NCBI RefSeq assembly: GCF_006715785.1
Contig: NZ_VFNX01000001.1
Coordinates: 3,238,501 to 3,302,500, forward strand
DNA length: 64,000 nucleotides
Source of the DNA: Streptomyces puniciscabiei
Lineage (GTDB): Bacteria; Actinomycetota; Actinomycetes; Streptomycetales; Streptomycetaceae
Direction: 5' to 3'
Both the position numbers and the translations under genes were made by a program. Positions 33,732-40,545 of this stretch are shown piece after piece. A model generated the notes under the pieces. That model ran no database searches, was not told where the DNA came from, and saw only the letters and a list, made by a program, of their open reading frames with translations. Each line of letters begins with the position of its first letter. The stretch's first letter is position 1.

Positions 33732-34079
33732 TCAATTCGTGAACATGATGTAGGACTTCTCGATGTCGAAGGTGCACTCGACTCCGCCCCACTTGGGGTG
33801 CGACTCCCCGGAGTAGAAGACCGTCCAGATCGAGTCCTCGTTCCCGAAGGTGCACACGCCGCGGTTCTTGTACTGGCCGGTCTCGGTCACCCTGGCGCAG
33901 TGGCCCACCGATCCGGTGCTTCCCCAGGTCGAGTAGCAGCCGTTGAGCTTGGGGCTCGTGCCGCTCGCCAGCGCTGCCGGCGTGGACAGGGCGACGGCCG
34001 CGATCGCCGCGCCCGTGAGCGCGGCGACGCGCGTTATGGTGGTCCGCGCCCGTCTCGCGGGCTGAGTGTGCTCCGTCAT
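33732..34079 (-). CDS. secreted four-cysteine mini-protein 2
   Basis: 115 aa from ATG 34079 (GGAGGAG upstream). The signal peptide is again 38 residues (ITRVAALTGAAIAAVALSTPAALA), and the 77-aa mature protein begins SGTSP, as in mini-protein 1. Cysteines 10, 23, 38 and 64 are conserved, as are GCYSxWGxTGSxGHC, the SIW motif and W.G.VECxF. It is the first gene of the operon mini-protein - ATPase - permease - membrane protein. The linkage suggests that the transporter exports, senses or protects against this protein. Confidence 0.87.
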   Translation of the reverse strand: MTEHTQPARRARTTITRVAALTGAAIAAVALSTPAALASGTSPKLNGCYSTWGSTGSVGHCARVTETGQYKNRGVCTFGNEDSIWTVFYSGESHPKWGGVECTFDIEKSYIMFTN

Positions 34080-34220
34080 CACTGTCTCCTCCTGATGTGC
34101 AGAGCGATGACGGGGGTGGGGCCGCAGCGTTGCCCCGCTGCGGCCCCAACCATGCTGTCCCGCCATCGAATAGTTGACTGCGAAGGCTTGATGAAGCGCC
34201 GTTCGCTATTTGTCATGATC
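34080..34220 (-). promoter_or_regulatory. conserved promoter-leader with GGGCAA-loop hairpin (copy 2)
   Basis: Read on the minus strand, it has CGTTGC-N19-GATCATGACA (34220-34211), then CAGTCAACTA, GGTTGGGG and a perfect 12-bp hairpin GGGGCCGCAGCG / CGCTGCGGCCCC with loop GGGCAA (34118-34147), then TGCACATCAGGAG before ATG 34079. Stem bases differ from copy 1 but pairing is kept; the loop and flanks are identical. Confidence 0.75.
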
Positions 34221-34291
34221 ACACTAATTTGTAGATCTTGCAACGGCATCGCGTGGCTGCGGCATGGAAGATGCCGTTCTGCCCTGGTTGC

Positions 34292-35563
34292 TCACGTTGA
34301 ATTCCGCGGCGCAGGGGGGCCCTGGGGGGCGAGGCCGCGGCGGCGCGCCCCGGACAGGGCGGCGGTGAAGCGCGGCCACGTCAGCAGGACGACCGGGTAG
34401 ATGGCGTAGCCGATGCGGGTCGCCGGGGACAGCACGATCGCCAGGATCAGACCGAGTGCCAGCCGGTCGGCACCGGCCACGGCGCTCGACGGCGGGCGGA
34501 TCACGAGCGAGAGGCCCACACCCGCGGCGCTCAGCGCGATGAGCGCCATGGTGACCGCATCGCCGTGCGGAACCAGTACGGCGATCAGATGGCCCAGCAA
34601 GGGACTCTGCGCGGACGATGCCGTGGGACCGAGACCGAACGGGTAGAGAACGACGTTGCGGTAGAAGGCGTCGCTGTACGCCAGGGCCACCGGCAGAACG
34701 GCGAGCACGGCGACACCCAAGGCTCCGGCCGTGCACCTGACCGCGGCCCGCCGTCCGCCGCGCACCGCCAGTACGGCGACGAGCACCGGGATGGCCGGCC
34801 ACGCGGTCCACTTCAGCGCGGCCGCCGCGCCCAGGGCCAGCCCGGCCCGTCCGGCGTCGCCCCGCTGGGTGAAGGCCAGGGCCAGGCACATCAGCCCGAT
34901 GACCGGCGGGTCCACGCCACCGATGGTGAGCGGCAGGGCGACGACGGGACAGGCGCACAGCCACAGCACGCCCGTCCTGCCGGTGACTCCGCGCGGGGTG
35001 CCGAGCCGGCCGGCGCCCCCGTCCCGGCCGTTGGCCAGCACCCGTATCGCGGCCACCACGGCCGCCAGGAAACCGGCGAGGAACCACAACCGGGCGCTGG
35101 TGAAGGGAGCGTCGCCGAACAGCATGTGCGGTATGCCGAAGAGCGCCATGCCGGGGAGGTAGGGATTGAAGTCCCGCACCACGTGCGGCGTGGGGTTGTA
35201 CGGGTTTCCGGAGGCGAACAGCAGATCAGCGGCCCGTTCCACGACGCCGACCTCCATCTGCTCCTTGCTGATCACCGTCAGGTACAGCAGGGGCACGACG
35301 ATCGCGCCGGCCACCGCGACCACGGCCGGGGCCGGCGCCCAGCGTGCGGACGACCTCGCCGCGACCAGTGCGGCACAGCCGTAACCCAGTGCGGCGGCCA
35401 GTCCCCATGCCTCCTGCGAGGTGTCGGCGGGCGAGAGCAGGCCCACCGCGAGCGCGGACACGGCGCAGACCACCAGCACCGGCCAGTCCCACCGTCGCTC
35501 GACGCGACGCGACTCGGCGGCGGTGGTGGCGCCCGGCTCCGGTGCGCGAACGGCGGTGGCCAT
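34292..35563 (-). CDS. polytopic GT87-like (DUF2029) mannosyltransferase-type protein
   Basis: 423 aa from ATG 35563. About ten to twelve TM helices. The first outer loop carries ASGNPYNPTPHVVRDFNPYLPGMALFGIPH, equivalent to the acidic/PPP.YPP loop of polyprenyl-phosphomannose-dependent transferases; here NPY.P motifs and an Asp are seen. A later segment ALKWTAWPAIPVLV fits the conserved K-W-P helix of GT87. It would add sugars outside the membrane. Gene neighbours do not show which polymer. Confidence 0.85.
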   Translation of the reverse strand: MATAVRAPEPGATTAAESRRVERRWDWPVLVVCAVSALAVGLLSPADTSQEAWGLAAALGYGCAALVAARSSARWAPAPAVVAVAGAIVVPLLYLTVISKEQMEVGVVERAADLLFASGNPYNPTPHVVRDFNPYLPGMALFGIPHMLFGDAPFTSARLWFLAGFLAAVVAAIRVLANGRDGGAGRLGTPRGVTGRTGVLWLCACPVVALPLTIGGVDPPVIGLMCLALAFTQRGDAGRAGLALGAAAALKWTAWPAIPVLVAVLAVRGGRRAAVRCTAGALGVAVLAVLPVALAYSDAFYRNVVLYPFGLGPTASSAQSPLLGHLIAVLVPHGDAVTMALIALSAAGVGLSLVIRPPSSAVAGADRLALGLILAIVLSPATRIGYAIYPVVLLTWPRFTAALSGARRRGLAPQGPPAPRNST

Positions 35564-35633
35564 CAGGCACCGGACTTTCGCCGGACGCGCACGCCGAGGA
35601 GGCCGGATGGAGTGAGGGGGGCGATCATGGCGT

Positions 35634-35655
35634 AACTGTACAGTTGATGTGTACA
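35634..35655. promoter_or_regulatory. AACTGTACAGTT palindrome plus TGTACA
   Basis: A perfect 12-bp palindrome at 35634-35645 and a second TGTACA at 35650-35655, 71 bp upstream of the GT87-like gene start. This resembles a TetR/GntR-type operator. No regulator gene is adjacent. Confidence 0.5.
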
Positions 35656-35978
35656 TGCCGCGCACGCCCGGTCGGGCACCTCACACGCCTCCGCCCGCCC
35701 GGGGAACCGGTCGGCACGGTCGGCCGCGATAAGAGATGGCCCTTTCCGTGCCGGGGTTCCAGATCACCGCTTCACAGAACTGCCGCTTCGCCGGCACACC
35801 GCCCTCCACCGCGGCCGCGATCCCGGGGGCGGCGGCGTGCGCACAGGCTGTGGACAGGGCGAATGCCCGGCGATCTCCGCGCGTGAGCCGTCCGCGGCCG
35901 CGAGAGTGTGCGCTTCGTCACCAAGCCCTCAGCGGCACGCCGGGCCGCGGCCGTGAACGAGGCCGAACGAGACGGAAA

Positions 35979-36067
35979 CCGACACGGAAGCCGAGAGGGC
36001 AGCCGACACGGAAGCCGAGGGGGGCCGACATGGAACCCGAGAGGGGCCGACACGGAAGCCGAGAGGG
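35979..36067. repeat. four tandem units CCGACACGGAAGCCGAGAGGG (22-24 bp)
   Basis: Units begin at 35979, 36003, 36025 and 36047, with a few substitutions (ACATGGAACCC in unit 3). They lie in the 513-bp gap 35564-36076, which otherwise holds no gene I can support. They sit immediately before the tRNA-Ser(GGA) terminator. Confidence 0.85.
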
Positions 36068-36076
36068 ATGAACGCC

Positions 36077-36110
36077 AGAGGGCCGGACCACTTTCGCGGT
36101 CCGGCCCTCT
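36077..36110 (-). terminator. hairpin terminator after tRNA-Ser(GGA)
   Basis: A perfect 13-bp stem AGAGGGCCGGACC / GGTCCGGCCCTCT with an 8-nt loop, 7 nt beyond the tRNA 3' end on the minus strand. Confidence 0.88.
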
Positions 36111-36117
36111 GGGCTGG

Positions 36118-36202
36118 CGGAGGATACGAGATTCGAACTCGTGAGGGGTTGCCCCCAACACGCTTTCCAAGCGTGCGCCCTAGGCCTCTAGGCGAATCCT
36201 CC
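36118..36202 (-). tRNA. tRNA-Ser (anticodon GGA)
   Basis: 85-nt class II tRNA on the minus strand: acceptor GGAGGAT / ATCCTCC, discriminator G, anticodon GGA in loop TTGGAAA, a long variable arm with GGGG, and T arm GAGTTCGAATCTC. It decodes UCC/UCU. Confidence 0.97.
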
Positions 36203-36319
36203 GCCGGAAACATTACATGACCGAGGGGAGTGCTCGCGAACTCGTTCCCGCAGGCCGTCATCGGGGCGGTCGGCGGGGTGCGATCGGGTTCGGACCGCGG
36301 GCCGCGATCGGGTACTGTG

Positions 36320-36415
36320 GGGCACAGCCCCTCACGCGGCGCTATCTGACTGAACTCCCCCAGGGCCGGAAGGCAGCAAGGGTAGGTCGGCTCTGGCGGG
36401 TGCGTGGGGGGCCCT
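36320..36415 (+). ncRNA. ffs: signal recognition particle RNA, small bacterial type (4.5S)
   Basis: The conserved SRP core is present: AGGGCCGGAAGGCAGCAAGG at 36362-36381 (GGAA tetraloop and asymmetric AGCA loop), with complementary arms CCCCTCACGC and GCGTGGGGG closing the molecule. It scaffolds Ffh for targeting of membrane proteins. Location immediately upstream of dnaX is the usual one in Streptomyces. The ends are estimated from pairing. Confidence 0.92.
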
Positions 36416-36499
36416 TGCGTTTCCGGGCCGGCATCCGTGGTCCGGGGCCGGGTTCCGCGGCGGGGCCGGTTGTCAGTGGGCGCCTATAACCTCGTATGC

Positions 36500-38887
36500 G
36501 TGTCGTCTCTCGCGCTGTACCGCCGCTATCGCCCGGAGACCTTTGCCGAGGTCATCGGGCAGGAGCATGTCACCGACCCGCTGCAGCAGGCGCTGCGGAA
36601 CAACCGGGTCAATCACGCGTACCTGTTCAGTGGTCCGCGCGGCTGCGGCAAGACGACCAGCGCGCGCATCCTCGCCCGCTGCCTCAACTGTGAGCAGGGC
36701 CCCACTCCGACGCCGTGCGGCGAGTGCCAGTCGTGCCGTGACCTCGCCAGGAACGGCCCCGGCTCGATCGACGTCATCGAGATCGACGCGGCTTCTCACG
36801 GTGGTGTGGACGACGCCCGTGAGCTGCGCGAGAAGGCGTTCTTCGGACCCGCGAGCAGCCGGTACAAGATCTACATCATCGACGAGGCCCACATGGTCAC
36901 GTCGGCCGGCTTCAACGCCCTGCTGAAGGTCGTCGAGGAGCCGCCCGAGCATCTGAAGTTCATCTTCGCGACCACCGAGCCCGAGAAGGTCATCGGCACC
37001 ATCCGGTCCCGGACCCATCACTACCCCTTCCGGCTCGTGCCGCCCGGCACCCTGCGGGACTATCTCGCCGAGGTGTGCCAGAAGGAGGACATCCCGGTCG
37101 AGGAGGGCGTGCTGCCCCTCGTCGTGCGCGCCGGCGCCGGCTCCGTGCGTGACTCCATGTCCGTCATGGACCAGCTCCTCGCCGGCGCGGGAGAGGAGGG
37201 TGTGACGTATGCCATGGCCACCTCCCTCCTCGGCTACACCGACGGCTCTCTTCTCGACTCCGTCGTCGAGGCCTTCGCCACCGGGGACGGAGCCGCCGCC
37301 TTCGAGGTCGTCGACCGGGTCATCGAGGGCGGCAACGACCCGCGCCGCTTCGTCGCCGACCTGCTGGAGCGGCTCCGGGACCTGGTGATCCTGGCCGCGG
37401 TGCCGGACGCCGTGGAGAAGGGGCTCTTCGACGCCCCCGCCGACGTCCTGGAGCGCATGCAGGCCCAGGCCTCCACCTTCGGCGCCGCCGAGCTGAGCCG
37501 CGCCGCCGACCTCGTCAACGCGGGCCTGACGGAGATGCGCGGTGCCACCTCGCCCCGCCTCCAGCTGGAACTGATCTGCGCGCGCGTGCTGCTCCCGGCC
37601 GCCTATGGAGACGAGCGGTCCGTGATGGCCCGCCTCGACCGTCTCGAGCGCGGCGTCCACTTCTCGGGCGGCGCCGGTGCGCCCGCGATGGGCTACGTCC
37701 CCGGGCCCGAGGCCCACGGAGGCGGCGCTCCCCTGCCGCCTGCCGCCGCCTCCGTACCGCCCGGCGGCGGCCCGGCGGCGGCCCGCGCGGCCGTACGAGC
37801 CTCCAACGGCCCGGGTGCCGGGGGCCCCGGTGCGGGTGGAGCGGGCGTCGGCGGTCCCGGCGTCGGCGGTCCCGGCGTCGGCGGTCCGGCTCCGGCCGCC
37901 CCCGCGCCCACAGCCCCTGCCGCTCCGACAGCTCCCGCACCCGCTCCGGCAGCTCCCGCACCCGCTCCGGCAGCCGCCGCCCCGGCCACCCCGTCGGCCC
38001 CCGCGCCCGCCGCCGCCCAGGCCCAGGTGCCGCCTTCCGGCACACCCGTCCAGGCCGGTCCTTCCGCCCCGGCCGGTCCTTCCGCCCCGGCCACTGCCAC
38101 ACCCGGCGCCTGGCCCACCGCCGCCCCCGCCGGAAGCGGCCGACGCCCCGGTGGCTGGCCGACGGCAGCGGCACCCGCGGGCGGCGCGCCCCAGGGGCAG
38201 ACCCCCGGCCGTGCCCCGGCCCAGCAGCAGGCCCCGGCATCCCCGCCGTCCCCCGCGGCTCCGGTACCGCCCGCGGCCGCCCCCGCCGGTGGCCTCGAAC
38301 CCCGCATGCTCTGGCCGAACATCCTGGAGGCCGTCAAGAACCGCCGCCGCTTCACCTGGATCCTGCTCAGCCAGAACGCGCAGGTCACCGGCTTCGACGG
38401 CACCACCCTCCAGCTCGGCTTCGTCAATGCCGGTGCCCGGGACAACTTCGCCGGCAGCGGCAGCGAGGACGTACTGAGGGCGGCGCTGGCCGAGCAGTTC
38501 AACGTGCAGTGGAAGATCGAGGCGGTCGTCGATCCGTCCGGTGGCGGTTCCGCGCCCCCGCCGGCCGGCGGCTCGGGCTACGGCGGCGGAGGCGGTTACG
38601 GCGCTCCCGCCGCAGGAAGCGGGGGTTACGGCGCCCCGGCCGCGGCCCCCTCCGCGGCTCCCCAGCCCGCCCCCCGGGCAGCCGGGTCATCGTCGTCGGG
38701 CCCCGGGGCCCGGCCTGCCGCGACCGCCCCCCAGCCCGCCGCCGCGCCCGAGCCGCCCCCGGTCGCCCCCGAGGACGACATCCCCGAGGACGACGACCCG
38801 GACCTGGACGAGTCGGCCCTCTCCGGCCATGAACTGATCGTGCGGGAGCTGGGGGCGACGGTGGTGGAGGAGTTCTCGAACGAGTAG
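36500..38887 (+). CDS. dnaX: DNA polymerase III subunit gamma/tau
   Basis: 795 aa from GTG 36500 (VSSLALYRRYRPETF, the conserved start); a longer reading would begin inside the SRP RNA. It is the clamp-loader ATPase: Walker A GPRGCGKTT, zinc cysteines in CLNCEQGPTPTPCGECQSC, Walker B IIDEAHM, sensor 1 FIFATTEPEKV and sensor 2 GSVRDSMSVMDQ. Residues about 400-610 are an Ala/Pro/Gly linker with DNA-level tandem repeats. A tau-type C-terminal domain follows (LWPNILEAVKNRRRFTWILLSQNAQVTGF), then an acidic tail. No A-rich slippery site for a gamma frameshift was seen. Confidence 0.97.
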   Translation: MSSLALYRRYRPETFAEVIGQEHVTDPLQQALRNNRVNHAYLFSGPRGCGKTTSARILARCLNCEQGPTPTPCGECQSCRDLARNGPGSIDVIEIDAASHGGVDDARELREKAFFGPASSRYKIYIIDEAHMVTSAGFNALLKVVEEPPEHLKFIFATTEPEKVIGTIRSRTHHYPFRLVPPGTLRDYLAEVCQKEDIPVEEGVLPLVVRAGAGSVRDSMSVMDQLLAGAGEEGVTYAMATSLLGYTDGSLLDSVVEAFATGDGAAAFEVVDRVIEGGNDPRRFVADLLERLRDLVILAAVPDAVEKGLFDAPADVLERMQAQASTFGAAELSRAADLVNAGLTEMRGATSPRLQLELICARVLLPAAYGDERSVMARLDRLERGVHFSGGAGAPAMGYVPGPEAHGGGAPLPPAAASVPPGGGPAAARAAVRASNGPGAGGPGAGGAGVGGPGVGGPGVGGPAPAAPAPTAPAAPTAPAPAPAAPAPAPAAAAPATPSAPAPAAAQAQVPPSGTPVQAGPSAPAGPSAPATATPGAWPTAAPAGSGRRPGGWPTAAAPAGGAPQGQTPGRAPAQQQAPASPPSPAAPVPPAAAPAGGLEPRMLWPNILEAVKNRRRFTWILLSQNAQVTGFDGTTLQLGFVNAGARDNFAGSGSEDVLRAALAEQFNVQWKIEAVVDPSGGGSAPPPAGGSGYGGGGGYGAPAAGSGGYGAPAAAPSAAPQPAPRAAGSSSSGPGARPAATAPQPAAAPEPPPVAPEDDIPEDDDPDLDESALSGHELIVRELGATVVEEFSNE

Positions 38888-39003
38888 GGCGTGCTCACAG
38901 GCGTCCGAACGCGGAGCTCTCACGGTCGGTTCCGGGGCCTTCCGGGCCCCCTTTGGAGGAAACCCCAACAAACCCGGCCCCCGGCCTTCGGCAACCTTGC
39001 CAT

Positions 39004-39009
39004 TAGGCT
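39004..39009 (+). promoter_or_regulatory. -10 element TAGGCT for leaderless purD
   Basis: TAGGCT ends 6 nt before GTG 39016 and no Shine-Dalgarno is present, so transcription probably starts at the initiation codon. Confidence 0.55.
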
Positions 39010-39015
39010 GGCCCC

Positions 39016-40278
39016 GTGAAGGTCCTCGTCATCGGCGGCGGCGCCCGCGAACACGCCCTGTGCCGTTCCCTGTCCCTCGATCCCGACGTCACCGCGCTGC
39101 ACTGCGCCCCCGGCAACGCCGGCATCGCCGAGGTCGCCGAGCTGCACCCGGTCGACGCGCTCGACGGCAAGGCGGTCGCCGAGCTGGCCGCCGGCCTCGG
39201 CGCCGAGCTGGTCGTCGTCGGCCCGGAGGCCCCGCTGGTCGCCGGTGTGGCCGACGCCGTCCGCGCCGCGGGCATCCCGGTGTTCGGCCCGTCCGGGCAG
39301 GCCGCGCAGCTGGAGGGCTCCAAGGCCTTCGCCAAGGACGTCATGGCGGCGGCCGGGGTGCCGACCGCCCGCTCCTACGTGTGCACGACCGCCGAGGAGG
39401 TGGCCGAGGCCCTGGACGCCTTCGGTGCCCCCTACGTCGTCAAGGACGACGGGCTGGCCGCCGGCAAGGGCGTCGTCGTCACCGACGACATCGAGGCCGC
39501 CACGGCTCACGCCGCCGCCTGTGAGCGTGTCGTCATCGAGGAGTTCCTCGACGGCCCCGAGGTGTCCCTCTTCGCGATCACCGACGGGGAGACGGTCCTG
39601 CCGCTCCAGCCCGCCCAGGACTTCAAGCGCGCGCTGGACGGCGACGAGGGCCCGAACACCGGCGGCATGGGCGCGTACTCGCCGCTGCCGTGGGCGGAGC
39701 CGAAGCTGGTCGACGAGGTGCTCCAGACGGTGCTGCAGCCCACCGTGGACGAACTGCGCCGCCGCGGCACGCCCTTCTCCGGTCTGCTCTACGCGGGCCT
39801 GGCGATCACCAGCCGCGGTGTCCGGGTGATCGAGTTCAACGCGCGCTTCGGCGACCCCGAGACCCAGGTCGTGCTGGCCCGGCTGCAGACCCCGCTGGCC
39901 GGCCTCCTGCTGGCCGCCGCCACCGGCAACCTCGCCGACCTGCCGCCCCTGCGCTGGAGCGAGGACGCCGCCGTCACGGTCGTCGTCGCCTCGCACAACT
40001 ACCCCGCCACCCCGCGCACCGGCGACCCGATCACCGGACTGGACGAGGTGGCCGCGAAGGACGCCCCGCACGCGTACGTGCTGCACGCCGGAACCAAGCG
40101 GGACGGCGACGCCGTCGTCAGCGCGGGCGGGCGGGTGCTGTCCGTCACCGCCACCGGCAAGGACCTGACCGAGGCGCGCGAGCGGGCGTACCGGGCGGTG
40201 GGCCGGATCCGGCTGGACGGTTCCCAGCACCGCACCGACATCGCCGCGAAGGCGGCCGCGCAGGCGGCGAACGCCTGA
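39016..40278 (+). CDS. purD: phosphoribosylamine-glycine ligase (GAR synthetase)
   Basis: 420 aa, normal length. It performs step 2 of purine synthesis, joining phosphoribosylamine to glycine with ATP. The ATP-grasp layout is complete: N-domain [29 protein letters not shown]; grasp loop [26 protein letters not shown]; metal ligands in [14 protein letters not shown]; and a C-terminal B-like domain starting near [12 protein letters not shown] strong terminator follows, so purD is a single-gene unit. Confidence 0.98.
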   Translation: MKVLVIGGGAREHALCRSLSLDPDVTALHCAPGNAGIAEVAELHPVDALDGKAVAELAAGLGAELVVVGPEAPLVAGVADAVRAAGIPVFGPSGQAAQLEGSKAFAKDVMAAAGVPTARSYVCTTAEEVAEALDAFGAPYVVKDDGLAAGKGVVVTDDIEAATAHAAACERVVIEEFLDGPEVSLFAITDGETVLPLQPAQDFKRALDGDEGPNTGGMGAYSPLPWAEPKLVDEVLQTVLQPTVDELRRRGTPFSGLLYAGLAITSRGVRVIEFNARFGDPETQVVLARLQTPLAGLLLAAATGNLADLPPLRWSEDAAVTVVVASHNYPATPRTGDPITGLDEVAAKDAPHAYVLHAGTKRDGDAVVSAGGRVLSVTATGKDLTEARERAYRAVGRIRLDGSQHRTDIAAKAAAQAANA

Positions 40279-40299
40279 CCTTCCCCTCCTGACAAGGCA

Positions 40300-40328
40300 C
40301 AGGCCCCGGATCCCCGATCCGGGGCCTG
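40300..40328 (+). terminator. purD terminator
   Basis: A perfect 13-bp stem CAGGCCCCGGATC / GATCCGGGGCCTG around CCC, followed by ATCTTTG. Confidence 0.92.
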
Positions 40329-40545
40329 ATCTTTGCTGTCTGTCACCCACCTCTGACCAAAGCCATTCCATCGAGTGAGCAATCGGCCATACGGCTGACG
40401 GGGGCCGGGGCCCCAACTAGGGTGCCGCGCAAGCGTTCCGGCACTTGGCCCACCGGCATTGCGATGTCAGTGGCGGGTGCCACAGTGGGGGAGTGAGCAC
40501 AACCAGGACAGCACGCCATCGGCAGCGAGGGGGTGAGGGCGGGAC

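Noticed and set aside
30507..34079. Assignment of the mini-proteins to the lactococcin 972 family
   Set aside because: The genetic layout (secreted protein plus ABC transporter) is similar, but the mature sequences carry four cysteines and none of the lactococcin 972 motifs I know.
35736..36071. A 111-codon + frame through the 22-24-bp tandem repeats
   Set aside because: No ribosome site, no recognisable domain, and the repeat unit lengths (24, 22, 22) do not preserve the reading frame.
36404..36499. Extended N-terminus for DnaX from an ATG at 36404
   Set aside because: That ATG lies within the SRP RNA gene and the extra residues are not part of the conserved DnaX start, which is GTG 36500.
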